Source: JBEKYD01 sp052148435 (GTDB lineage Bacteria > Acidobacteriota > Terriglobia > Bryobacterales > Bryobacteraceae). Taken from it: 64,000 nt of DNA. Below the pieces are notes generated by a model. It worked only from the letters and a program-made list of their open reading frames with translations, had not been told where the DNA came from and searched no databases. The stretch spans positions 62,001 to 126,000 of the forward strand of contig JBKQIF010000031.1 in the NCBI GenBank assembly GCA_052148435.1, given 5' to 3'. A program made the position numbers and the translations under genes. Of the stretch, positions 52,621 to 60,259 are shown piece by piece. Numbering within the stretch: position 1 is the first letter of the stretch; the number at the start of each line of letters is the position of its first letter.

Positions 52621-52947
52621 ATGAAAACTGTGCCCCGCTACGCTTTCAAATTACGGATCAAGGCCGAAGCCATTGAGGAATATGAGCGCGAGCATCGGCG
52701 CGTTTGGCCCGAGCTCCTGGCCAAGCTAAAAGACGTCGGGATATCCGACTATTCCATCTTTCGTCGCGGCCAGGACCTTTTCTTATGTCTGCGGGTGGAC
52801 GATTTTGAAAAAGCCTGGGACGAACTGGACCGCGACCCGGTCAATCAGCGTTGGCAGCAATTCATGAGCCGCCTGTTCGAGCCGGTGCCGGATCTCGAAA
52901 ACGGCGAGCGCTTCGCCATGATGAAGGAAGTGTTTCACCTGGAGTGA
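52621..52947 (+). CDS. rhaM: L-rhamnose mutarotase
   Basis: Interconverts alpha and beta L-rhamnopyranose before uptake or isomerisation. 108 aa, usual length; RYAFKLRIKAEAIEEYEREHRRVWPELLAKLKDVGISDYSIF (N-terminal half) holds the conserved His (H22 region, EHRRVWPE) and the DYSIF strand; DPVNQRWQQFM is the second signature. ATG 52621 is preferred over the open frame to 52408, which is antisense to the rhamnosidase leader. Divergent from the rhamnosidase with 137 bases between starts. Confidence 0.9.
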   Translation: MKTVPRYAFKLRIKAEAIEEYEREHRRVWPELLAKLKDVGISDYSIFRRGQDLFLCLRVDDFEKAWDELDRDPVNQRWQQFMSRLFEPVPDLENGERFAMMKEVFHLE

Positions 52948-52974
52948 GGAAGGGCGGGAAAAACCGCTCCTTCC
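52948..52974. terminator. Stem-loop after rhaM
   Basis: GGAAGGGCGG (52948-52957) pairs with CCGCTCCTTCC (52964-52974) with one bulged T, loop GAAAAA. Directly after the rhaM stop and before the convergent STAS gene stop, so it could serve both strands. Confidence 0.55.
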
Positions 52975-52987
52975 GGCCGCGGCTCGG

Positions 52988-53404
52988 CTAGCCCGGCTGC
53001 TCTTCCTTCTTCATGCGCTGGACAAAATCGAGAATATCGAAGGTCTTGTTTTCGCGGTCGGGGTAGAAGGCATTTATGGCGTCCTGCTCATCCGGGTAGG
53101 TTTCGAAGACGGTCGCGAGCTTGGTCATCACCAGCAATTCGATGTGGCGGCGATTCAGGCCGACCAGCCTCACATCCCCCTGTTTCTTGCGCAGGGTGGT
53201 AGCGCACACGACGAGTGCGCCCAAGCCAGTGCTATCGACGTAGTCTACATCGGCCATGTTGAAGACCAGCTTTCGGTCTCCGTCCTGGTTGAGTGCGGCA
53301 ACTTTTTCGCGCAGGGCGCTCGCCTCCGGTCCCACGGTGATGCGGCCTTTCAAATCGAGGACGGTAATGCCTTCGCGCTGGCGCTGATTGATTTCTAGGG
53401 ACAT
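52988..53404 (-). CDS. STAS-domain anti-sigma-factor antagonist
   Basis: 138 aa from ATG 53404. STAS fold: ITVLDLKGRITVGPEASALREKV (about 13-35) and VDYVDSTGLGALVVC with the phosphorylatable serine of DSTGLG (about 58), as in SpoIIAA/RsbV. Partner-switching regulator; no cognate serine kinase (RsbW-like) lies nearby, so it may act with an unlinked partner. The 30-residue C-terminal extension (NKTFDILDFVQRMKKEEQ) is slightly longer than usual. Confidence 0.86.
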   Translation of the reverse strand: MSLEINQRQREGITVLDLKGRITVGPEASALREKVAALNQDGDRKLVFNMADVDYVDSTGLGALVVCATTLRKKQGDVRLVGLNRRHIELLVMTKLATVFETYPDEQDAINAFYPDRENKTFDILDFVQRMKKEEQPG

Positions 53405-53536
53405 ATCGAGATTAGACGTGGACTCTGTTCTATGAGTACCACGTTGGGGGCGGCCAGGAAGCGCTGCCATTGGGTATAGCGCCGCCTCCCGGCTCCCGGC
53501 TTTATCACAGCCCTTAAAAGCGGGCTGCCCAGGCTC

Positions 53537-54004
53537 CTAGAAGCCTTCCATATGATCGAGGCGGAGATCGCGGGCGGCGCGCCGCAATTGGTCGATGGCG
53601 CCGTCGATATGCTCGAAGGCCCGATTACGCCATCCCCTGGCAGCCGGATTGTCCTCTTCGCGGTCGATCTCGGCGCGCGCTTCCCGCAACAGCTCCATCG
53701 CCCGGCCAAAACGTCCACGGCGATCCATCCTTTCGTCAACCGGCGGATGATCGCGAAGGTCCCTGCGGTCCAGCACGGATGCCTGGTCGATTTCGAAGAC
53801 GGCCCGGTCGATTTCCTGATCCACGGCGCGAATGTGATTCATGACATTCGGCTCGTCGTGAACTCTCAGCAGCCATTGCGCCGCGCGCAGGTCGGTACGG
53901 GCGTGCAAGTAACGCGGATGCCTGCCCGGCGTATCGGCAAGACCAGCCGGGATGATTGCGGCCGCCAGAAACAAGAGCCCGATCAGCGTCGTTTTCTTCT
54001 GCAT
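53537..54004 (-). CDS. Small exported protein of unknown function
   Basis: 155 aa; GGGAGG 9-14 bases before ATG 54004 fixes the start. Signal peptide MQKKTTLIGLLFLAAAIIPAGLA, then a very charged, helical body (QEIDRAVFEIDQASVLDRRDLRDHPP, RGRFGRAMELLREARAEIDREE, HIDGAIDQLRRAARDL). May be a periplasmic coiled-coil/helical repeat protein. No recognised family. Confidence 0.7.
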   Translation of the reverse strand: MQKKTTLIGLLFLAAAIIPAGLADTPGRHPRYLHARTDLRAAQWLLRVHDEPNVMNHIRAVDQEIDRAVFEIDQASVLDRRDLRDHPPVDERMDRRGRFGRAMELLREARAEIDREEDNPAARGWRNRAFEHIDGAIDQLRRAARDLRLDHMEGF

Positions 54005-54127
54005 ATTCTTCTTCCTCCCAATTGTGCTTAACACAACGACGCTCTACAAGTTATCACGCAGCGCGCATTCTGAAAACGCTTTAATCGGTTGACCGTACCC
54101 CAAAGCGTCGGAAGGTACCCGGTGGGG

Positions 54128-54442
54128 TCAGAGATCTTCGCCGGCGCCCGCCAGCAACCGTTCCAGCATGCCGGCGTATTCCTCGCTCTTGCGGTCGACA
54201 TGTGACTTCAGCTTGTTCAGGTCCTGCTCCAGAGAACGCAGCCGGTCCGCCAGGTGCAGGCAGGCAAGCACGGCGATATGGGTGGAATCGGCGTTGGGGG
54301 CTTTGGCGGCGATGGCCAGCATCACCTGGTTGACACTGGCGGCGGCTTCCTCCAGTTCACGCGGATCGCCGGTGGTGCGCAGGGTATACGGACGGCTCAG
54401 GATGGTCACCCGGACGGTCTGTTTGTCGGCGGCGGCGTCCAT
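54128..54442 (-). CDS. zapA: Cell division protein ZapA
   Basis: FtsZ-ring associated protein, 104 aa: VRVTILSRPYTLRTTGDPRELEEAAASVNQ (globular head, about 10-40), IAVLACLHLADRLRSLEQDLNKLKSHVDRK (coiled-coil). Follows the ZapB-like gene by 15 bases, an order seen widely next to rplT/pheST loci. Confidence 0.86.
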   Translation of the reverse strand: MDAAADKQTVRVTILSRPYTLRTTGDPRELEEAAASVNQVMLAIAAKAPNADSTHIAVLACLHLADRLRSLEQDLNKLKSHVDRKSEEYAGMLERLLAGAGEDL

Positions 54443-54457
54443 CCGGCCCTCGGCGGT

Positions 54458-54697
54458 CTAGCTGGCGCTCAATTGGTCGATCTGGCCCAACAGCTTTTCG
54501 ATGCGGGAGCGGACCTGCTTGCGCTCGCTATGCAGCGATTTCAACTCTTCGGCCGAACGGGCGGAATCCGCCCTGGCCTCGGCCGCGGCTGCCTCGGCCG
54601 CTTCCTTCTCCTTGCGGAGCTTGGCTACCAGTTGGATGGCGCGCTGTATCCGCTCTTCCAGGTTCGCCAGCGCATCGATTTCTTCCAATGTGCTCAT
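54458..54697 (-). CDS. ZapB-like coiled-coil protein
   Basis: 79 aa, almost entirely heptad-type helix (LANLEERIQRAIQLVAKLRKEKEAAEAAA...SLHSERKQVRSRIEKLLGQI). Length and position between rplT and zapA indicate a ZapB/DUF904-type division factor. Sequence alone gives only the coiled coil. Confidence 0.7.
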   Translation of the reverse strand: MSTLEEIDALANLEERIQRAIQLVAKLRKEKEAAEAAAAEARADSARSAEELKSLHSERKQVRSRIEKLLGQIDQLSAS

Positions 54698-54715
54698 GGT
54701 TTTCTTCCGCTGTGC

Positions 54716-55090
54716 TTACGCTTGCACGCTGGCCTTCTCAAGGGCGGCCTGGGCGGCGGCCACGAGCTGTTTGAAGGCGGCGTCATCGTGCAACGCCACA
54801 TCCGCCAGAACCTTGCGGTTCAGGTCGAGGCCGGCGGCCTTAAGCCCGTGCAAGAACCTGCTGTACGAAATCCCGGCTTCTCGGCAGGAGGCGTTGATGC
54901 GCACGATCCACAGGGCGCGGTAGTCGCGCTTCTTGTTCTTGCGGCCGACGTAGGCGAACTTCAGACCGCGCTCGACGGCTTCCTGCGCGGCGCGATAGAG
55001 TTTGCTCTTGGTTAGAAAATAACCCGACGCCAGCTCGAGCGTCTTCTTCCGGGATGCCCGGCGGTGAGGACCACGTTTTACTCTGGGCAC
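54716..55090 (-). CDS. rplT: Ribosomal protein L20
   Basis: Large-subunit assembly protein, 124 aa. MPRVKRGPHRRASRKK opening, YFLTKSKLYRAAQEAVERGLKFAYVGRKNKKRDYRALWI and RINASCREAGISYSRFLHGLKAAGLDLNRKVLADVA are standard. Starts at GTG 55090 with AAGGAG at good spacing. Follows rpmI on the same strand; the 88-base gap contains the perfect palindrome GGCACGTGCC (55134-55143). Confidence 0.97.
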   Translation of the reverse strand: MPRVKRGPHRRASRKKTLELASGYFLTKSKLYRAAQEAVERGLKFAYVGRKNKKRDYRALWIVRINASCREAGISYSRFLHGLKAAGLDLNRKVLADVALHDDAAFKQLVAAAQAALEKASVQA

Positions 55091-55178
55091 GTTTCTTCTC
55101 CTTCTTGGTTAACAATTGTCGATTGGCGGATCGGGCACGTGCCTCGCGCACCGTCCGCGCAAAATGTCCCCGGCCTGT

Positions 55179-55373
55179 TCAGTAGGGGATCATGCGCCGC
55201 AGCACCTTCTGGTCGGCCTTGTCGGCAACCACGCTTTTGTGCAGCTTCTTCTTGCGTTTGTGCGGTTTCGAGGTCAGGATGTGCCGTGCAAAGGCATGTT
55301 GGCGAACCACTTTGCCCGTGCCGGTTTTCTTGAACCGCTTAGACGCACCTTTGTGGGTCTTGAGCTTCGGCAT
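55179..55373 (-). CDS. rpmI: Ribosomal protein L35
   Basis: 64 aa, complete: MPKLKTHKGASKRFKKTGTG opening, basic KPHKRKKKLHKS, ending LRRMIPY. ATG at 55373. A TATACT box on the minus strand (about 55415-55410) upstream of it is the probable promoter. infC, which usually precedes rpmI, is not here; on the other side of the promoter runs the AIM24 gene in the opposite direction. Confidence 0.96.
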   Translation of the reverse strand: MPKLKTHKGASKRFKKTGTGKVVRQHAFARHILTSKPHKRKKKLHKSVVADKADQKVLRRMIPY

Positions 55374-55409
55374 AAAAATATTCCTGGAATACTGCAGGAA
55401 AGACTCCAG

Positions 55410-55415
55410 TAGTAT
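55410..55415 (-). promoter_or_regulatory. Candidate -10 box for rpmI-rplT
   Basis: TATACT on the minus strand (within GTGCTATACTACTGG) about 37 bases upstream of the rpmI ATG. No clear -35 hexamer. Suits a ribosomal-protein promoter by place. Confidence 0.4.
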
Positions 55416-55529
55416 AGCACGGTGAGGGAGGGGGTTGCGTGAATCGGGGATTTGCCCGGCAGGGTGCTTTTCCGGGTAAAATAGGTGCCGGCCGCCAGTC
55501 TGCCGGCGGCATCGGAGGGAATTGCCCTG

Positions 55530-56366
55530 ATGACGGACCCATCCTATGTTCCACCGGGCGAACCGCTGGAGCGGATTCAGTGCCAGTGGTGCCAGAGCAT
55601 GAACGTGAAGACGGCGCTTTCGTGCCAGGCCTGCGGCGCGCCGCTGGACGTGCGCAACCTGGTGAGCGAATCGGGCTGGCGCGAAGCCCCGCGCATCAAA
55701 GACATGACCGAGATCCATTTCAGCGCGAGCACGTGCCAGGTGGAAGGCGAGATCGTGCCGGCGGCGGAAATCAATCTGGGCGCGGGCGACGCCGTTTTCT
55801 TCGAGCATCACGTGATGCTGTGGAAGGACGAGCGCGTGCCGCTGAGCGTGATGCAGCTTCCCGGCGGCCTGAAGCGCGCCTTCGGCGGCATGCCGTTTCT
55901 GATCACGGTGGCGGGCGGCCCGGGGCGGATCGCGTTTTCGCGCGATGCCACGGGCGAGCTGGTACTGCTGCCGCTGCACCCCGGAATGGAGGTGGACGTA
56001 CGCGAGCACGCGTTCCTGCTGTGCTCCCACCAGGTGGCCTATTCCTTCATCCGCATCAAAGGGCTGGCCAACATTCTTTTCGGCGGACAGGGCATGTATA
56101 TGGACCGCTTCGTCACCACGGGCGCGCCCGGCCTGCTCATCCTGCACGGTTACGGCAACGTATTCGAGCGGCGCCTGGGCCCGGGCGAGAGCATCATGCT
56201 GGAACCGGGCGCCTTCCTTTATAAGGACTCGACGGTGACCATGCAGGTGGAATTTCAACGGCTGGGCACGGGGTTTCTGGGTGGCACGAACATGAGCCTG
56301 GCGCGCATGACGGGGCCGGGCCGCATCGGTATCCAGTCGATGTACGTGCACCATCACACGGAATAG
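55530..56366 (+). CDS. AIM24-family protein with N-terminal zinc ribbon
   Basis: 278 aa. GGAGGG precedes ATG 55530. A zinc ribbon CQWC...CQAC (about 18-36) is followed by an AIM24/TIGR00266-type beta-rich domain (about 50-270: FSASTCQVEGEIVPAAEINL, VFFEHHVMLWKD, GPGRIAFSRD, GLLILHGYGNVFERRLGPGESIMLEPGAFLYKD). AIM24-like proteins of bacteria have no settled function. Paralogue follows after 9 bases in the same direction. Confidence 0.82.
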   Translation: MTDPSYVPPGEPLERIQCQWCQSMNVKTALSCQACGAPLDVRNLVSESGWREAPRIKDMTEIHFSASTCQVEGEIVPAAEINLGAGDAVFFEHHVMLWKDERVPLSVMQLPGGLKRAFGGMPFLITVAGGPGRIAFSRDATGELVLLPLHPGMEVDVREHAFLLCSHQVAYSFIRIKGLANILFGGQGMYMDRFVTTGAPGLLILHGYGNVFERRLGPGESIMLEPGAFLYKDSTVTMQVEFQRLGTGFLGGTNMSLARMTGPGRIGIQSMYVHHHTE

Positions 56367-56375
56367 GCGGCGACC

Positions 56376-57434
56376 ATGTTTTGCATCCATTGCGGTAGCC
56401 AGGTTCCCGAGGGCGGCAATTTCTGCGTGGGTTGCGGCTCGCCTGTCAAGCGGCCGGCGGCTGCTGCGCCTCCAGCAGCGCCTTCTTACCCATCGGCGGC
56501 GCCAACACCTCCGGCGCCTCACTTATCGACACCTCCGCCGCCCGCGGAGCCGCGCAGCGCGAGCACCAAGTGCTCCTGGTGCGGCAACCTGGTGGACGCG
56601 ACCGAGACTAGTTGTCCCCGCTGCGGCGCGGCGGTTTCGCTGGCGGGCATGGTGACTGAATCCGGCTGGGCGCAGTTGCCGGCCCGCAAGGACATGGCGA
56701 AGCTGCAATTCGGAAATTCGTTCTGCCAGGTGGAGGGCCTGTACGTGCCTGTGGCGGATATGAACCTGGCGGCCGAAGACGGCATTTATTTCACTCACCA
56801 CGTGCTGCTGTGGAAGGACCCGCAGATCAACATCACCACCATGCCGCTCGCCGGCGGCTGGAAACGCCTCGTCGCCGGCATGCCGCTGATCATGACGCAG
56901 GCCCGGGGGCCCGGCCACATTGCGTTTTCGCGCGATCTGCCGGGCGAGCTGATTCCCCTGCCGCTGCAGCCCGGCCAAGCCGTGGACGTGCGCGAGCATC
57001 TCTTCCTGGTAGCGACCGAGCACGTCAAGTACGACTGGTTTCAAACCGGCATCTGGTTTCAGACGCAGTCGGGCAACGACAGCGAAACGCACTATCCGAT
57101 CGGCATGTTCATGGACCGGTTCACCGCGCCCACGGCGCCGGGCCTGCTGCTGCTGCATGCCGGCGGCAACATCTTCGTGCGGCACCTCGGTCCCGGACAG
57201 ACCATTCTCATCAAGCCCACGTCGCTGATCTTCAAGGACCCGACGGTGCAGATGGCGCTGCACTTCGAACGGCCGTCCACCGGTTTCTCCGGTTGGGGCT
57301 TCTGGGGCAACCGCTACTTGTGGCTGCGATTATCGGGGCCGGGCCGGGTAGCGGTTCAATCGGTATTCGAGCCGATCGAGGGCGAAGCCCGCAACATCAC
57401 CAGCTTCTCTTACGCTACCGAACAACGCTGGTAA
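56376..57434 (+). CDS. AIM24-family protein with two zinc ribbons
   Basis: 352 aa. First ribbon CIHC...CVGC at the N-terminus, Pro/Ala linker (about 28-60), second ribbon CSWC...CPRC (about 67-88), then the same AIM24 domain as the upstream gene: FGNSFCQVEGLYVPVADMNL, GIYFTHHVLLWKD, GPGHIAFSRD, GLLLLHAGGNIFVRHLGPGQTILIKPTSLIFKD. The pair is a tandem duplication in which ribbon number differs. Likely co-transcribed. Confidence 0.84.
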   Translation: MFCIHCGSQVPEGGNFCVGCGSPVKRPAAAAPPAAPSYPSAAPTPPAPHLSTPPPPAEPRSASTKCSWCGNLVDATETSCPRCGAAVSLAGMVTESGWAQLPARKDMAKLQFGNSFCQVEGLYVPVADMNLAAEDGIYFTHHVLLWKDPQINITTMPLAGGWKRLVAGMPLIMTQARGPGHIAFSRDLPGELIPLPLQPGQAVDVREHLFLVATEHVKYDWFQTGIWFQTQSGNDSETHYPIGMFMDRFTAPTAPGLLLLHAGGNIFVRHLGPGQTILIKPTSLIFKDPTVQMALHFERPSTGFSGWGFWGNRYLWLRLSGPGRVAVQSVFEPIEGEARNITSFSYATEQRW

Positions 57435-57466
57435 ACATGGGACAGACCTCCCCGGGCTGTCTCTGC

Positions 57467-57505
57467 ACAGACTGAAGCCCGCACTTCACAGGCTAAAGCC
57501 CGTGT
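57467..57505. repeat. Tandem CACAGRCT...AGCCCG repeats
   Basis: Two units of the CACAGGCTGAAGCCCGTG family, 57467-57483 (CACAGACTGAAGCCCGC) and 57488-57505 (CACAGGCTAAAGCCCGTG), between the AIM24 gene and the Rsm22 fragment. Confidence 0.6.
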
Positions 57506-57820
57506 CGCCCCAGGCGGCGCGGCGGGCCTGGCGGAAGGCTGAAGGGTCGCGGCGGGTTACGTTGCGCGACTCGATGCCGGAAGGTGTGCATTGCGCGATC
57601 CGGATCAAGCCGGGGTGGTGTTCGGGCCGGCGAAGGATGCGCGCGGCCGGCAATTCCACCAGATGGCGCGCCACGGCCAGGTAGCTGAATTTTTCGTCCT
57701 CGTAGTTGAGGCCGGCGGCCTTCAGGCGCCGATGCAGGGAAGAGCGTTCGACGCGGGCCGCGAAATGGCACCAATCCGGAGACTGGATGGGACATGGGCC
57801 GGAGCCGGGACAAGGCGCCA
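57486..57820 (-). pseudogene. Detached 3' fragment of an Rsm22-like methyltransferase gene
   Basis: Encodes (minus strand) LAPCPGSGPCPIQSPDWCHF through RRDPSAFRQARRAAWGD, matching nearly residue by residue the C-terminal third of the complete gene at 60243-61175. The DNA is also highly similar from about 57506/60260 to about 57813/60571, but with scattered differences, so the copy is not recent. No start codon or SAM-binding region remains. The frame can be read back to 57851 but similarity stops near 57820. Confidence 0.8.
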
Positions 57821-58173
57821 ACTGCCTGCTTCGCGTGCACGACGGCGGCAAGCGCGAACGCCGGGGTATTTATCATTCCTTTCTGGGGAACGCCCCGCGA
57901 AGGCGGGTCACGTCCGATAAGAATCTAGCGTTACGCGCCGAGTTGACGCGGTGGAGATCCCATCCTCAGGGAACACGTTTGGGGGACTTGATATGGTATC
58001 CTGTGCGGTGCGACATTGCGCTGGCGTGAAGTGACGTTCAAGGGCGGGCGCTAGGTTGAGTACTCAGCGATGCTCTCGCTGAGACAATCACATGCGCAGC
58101 GCACAAACTCTGGACATCGTATAACGGCAGGCGACAGGCCTGCTAGTGGCAACCTGCGCTTGGAGGAAGACAT
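57821..58173. promoter_or_regulatory. Leader/promoter region of the TPR gene
   Basis: 353 bases without a gene. Contains a perfect 8-bp hairpin CTCAGCGA-tgctc-TCGCTGAG (58063-58083), a second small hairpin near 58129-58145 (GCAGGC/GCCTGC), a TATAAC box near 58121, and a strong Shine-Dalgarno GGAGGA 7 bases before the ATG at 58174. Confidence 0.45.
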
Positions 58174-59340
58174 ATGAACCGCGCCGGTCCGCTCCTCTCA
58201 GCTATGTTGTTGACTATGGCCACCGCTGCTTTCTGCGATACGGCGGATGAGTTTTTCAAAAGTGGCGCTGCAAAGCAGGCCAGCGGCGACCTGGATGGGG
58301 CTATCGCAGATTACACGAAAGCCATTGAACTCAAGCCGAACCTTGAGGGTGCCTACGTGAATCGTGGCAATGCGAAGCAAGCCAAAGGCGACATAGATGG
58401 CGCAATCACGGACTACAATGCAGCCATCGAACTCAAGCCGGGTGACCCGCTCGCCTATTACAATCGCGGCATTGGGAAGCGGGCCAAAGGCGACCTGGAC
58501 GGCGCTGTCGCGGATTACAACAAAGCCATCGAACTCAAGCCGGACTACGCCTATGCGTACAACAATCGCGGTGCTGCGAAGCAGGCCAAAGGCGACTTGG
58601 ACGGCGCTATCGCGGATTACACCAAGGCCATCGAACTCGTGCCGGACTATGCGCTAGCCTACAGCGAGCGCGGTGCCGCGAGGCAAGCCAAAGGCGACCC
58701 CGGGGCGAAGGGTGACTTCGCAAAGGCGACCCAGCTCAGGCCGGAGTTGGCTGTTGCCGCCTTAACCGACGCTGAAATCGACGAGGCAATCCAACGGGGA
58801 CTCCACCGCCAGAAGGACTTGTATGCCCACATCGCCGGGCAGAAAATCGTGATCAAGGGTCGTGTTACTGTGGGCGGCAATAAGGCCATTATTCTAGGCG
58901 GCAATAAGGCCACAACGATCCACGTTCTTTCGGCTTCGGACCGAATCGGCCTGTATGCGGCCTCGGCGGCGTACTTCGCAAAGAAGGCAAAGCAGGCGCC
59001 CGCGTTTTCGGTGCGGGACGCGAGGGCGATGGGACTTGGACTGGTAGCAGTTGTGCTAATAGCACATGATTTTTCAAGGGCGCAAACCTTAGCCTACAAG
59101 TATGACATGGCCTTGAAAGTGGACGGCAAGGTTATTCGATGGGTGTCGCCTGGCGCCGCAGAAGGGAAGTGGCTCGCGGGGAGGCTCCTTTTCCTGGGTT
59201 GCTGTGGAACGGACGTCTCCTCTACAGTCTTTATGTTCCCGGCGATTGAGGGAGCGCAAAAGGTGACGATAGTAGTAACTACCGGAGCCAGCAACAGGAT
59301 AGAGAAAGAGGTTGACGCGAAATGGTTCGCGCTGCAGTGA
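58174..59340 (+). CDS. Exported TPR protein with a C-terminal domain shared with the next gene
   Basis: 388 aa. Signal peptide MNRAGPLLSAMLLTMATAAFC. Four near-identical 34-residue TPR units (about 35-175; consensus GDLDGAIADYTKAIELKPD-YAYNNRGAAKQAK) and one degenerate unit. Then a separate domain (about 195-388: LTDAEIDEAIQRGLHRQ, VLSASDRIGLYA, VRDARAMGLGLVAVV, YKYDMALKVDGKVIRWV, STVFMFPAIEGAQKVTIVV) that matches the whole mature product of the following gene. Function unknown. Base use is less GC-rich than the neighbouring genes. Confidence 0.8.
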   Translation: MNRAGPLLSAMLLTMATAAFCDTADEFFKSGAAKQASGDLDGAIADYTKAIELKPNLEGAYVNRGNAKQAKGDIDGAITDYNAAIELKPGDPLAYYNRGIGKRAKGDLDGAVADYNKAIELKPDYAYAYNNRGAAKQAKGDLDGAIADYTKAIELVPDYALAYSERGAARQAKGDPGAKGDFAKATQLRPELAVAALTDAEIDEAIQRGLHRQKDLYAHIAGQKIVIKGRVTVGGNKAIILGGNKATTIHVLSASDRIGLYAASAAYFAKKAKQAPAFSVRDARAMGLGLVAVVLIAHDFSRAQTLAYKYDMALKVDGKVIRWVSPGAAEGKWLAGRLLFLGCCGTDVSSTVFMFPAIEGAQKVTIVVTTGASNRIEKEVDAKWFALQ

Positions 59341-59374
59341 CGGCGGGTTGCTGAAATATAAGCGGGGGACTCTG

Positions 59375-59956
59375 ATGCATCGCGCGATAAAGCTCCTTAT
59401 ACCAATGCTCGCCGTGGCGCTGTGTTACGGCGCGTCGAGCGACCTCACCGACGCCCAAATCAATGCTGCAATCGAGCGGGCGGCCCGCCGCAATGGGGAT
59501 AAAGTGTTTAGCTCCATTGTGAAACAATACGTCCGGATCGGCAATTGGCATGTATTATACGTGCTTTCGCCTTCGGACAGAATCGCCGTGGCTGCGTATC
59601 GAGCAGAACAGCAAGGAAGACCGTTTACCGTGCAGGACGCAAGGGCTATGGGACTTGGCATGGTCGCCGTTTGTCTGGAGCCAGCCCAGCTTTCGATAAA
59701 AGGCGTAGTCTACAAGTACAGGGTGGCGCTGCAGATCGATGACAAGATCATTCAGCCGGTTCCCGGCGTGCTGGAAAGCTACAGTTTTACGTACCCCATC
59801 GCGCCGGGCTCCGGCCCCAGCTCCACAGGCGCGCCAACGCCGGCGTTCATGTTCCCGGCGGTCGAAGGAACGCATAGGCTGACAGTAATCCTAACCAGGG
59901 AAGACGGTCAGACAAAAGAGAAAAAGGCCGATCCAAAACGATTCGGGCTGCGCTGA
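59375..59956 (+). CDS. Exported single-domain paralogue of the TPR protein's C-terminal domain
   Basis: 193 aa with signal peptide (MHRAIKLLIPMLAVALCYGAS). The mature part shares with the upstream gene's C-terminal domain, in the same order, LTDAQINAAIERAARR, VLSPSDRIAVAAY, VQDARAMGLGMVAV, YKYRVALQIDDKIIQ, AFMFPAVEGTHRLTVIL. ATG 59375 fits the signal peptide; GGGGGA 9 bases upstream. Lies 34 bases downstream of the TPR gene; probably co-transcribed. Confidence 0.75.
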   Translation: MHRAIKLLIPMLAVALCYGASSDLTDAQINAAIERAARRNGDKVFSSIVKQYVRIGNWHVLYVLSPSDRIAVAAYRAEQQGRPFTVQDARAMGLGMVAVCLEPAQLSIKGVVYKYRVALQIDDKIIQPVPGVLESYSFTYPIAPGSGPSSTGAPTPAFMFPAVEGTHRLTVILTREDGQTKEKKADPKRFGLR

Positions 59957-60052
59957 GACATACCGCGCTGGTGCGAAGGTCGCGAAGCGTGAGCTTCAGG
60001 CCAGGCGATTCGCATCGATTCGCTTCTCCACGGCTACCGGGGCCACTAGGGC

Positions 60053-60259
60053 TTAGGGAGCCTCCCGGGCGTCGATGAGGGGTGGAATGTCCGGTGCCGA
60101 TAGCTCGCGCCATACATCGATCACGGAAAGCACTTGGCCCCGAAGTCTCCAGCTCGTTGATCGGCCCCAAACGGCCATCTGGGAGATCAATCCTGGCAAG
60201 CCGCGATCTCGGAAGTCACCCAAAATCGCCGACAGCTTTGCCTTACTCCGTGCCCTCAT
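60053..60259 (-). CDS. Possible small gene downstream of the Rsm22-like gene
   Basis: 68 codons whose ATG (60259) overlaps the 3' end of the Rsm22-like gene by 17 bases. The predicted peptide (AILGDFRDRGLPGLISQMAVWG, RGQVLSVIDVWRELSAPDIPP) reads like folded protein rather than a shadow. No family recognised; it might be a fragment of a larger lost gene. Confidence 0.35.
   Translation of the reverse strand: MRARSKAKLSAILGDFRDRGLPGLISQMAVWGRSTSWRLRGQVLSVIDVWRELSAPDIPPLIDAREAP

Noticed and set aside
58270..58690. CRISPR-like tandem repeats
   Set aside because: The repeats are in-frame TPR coding units without spacers of unique sequence.
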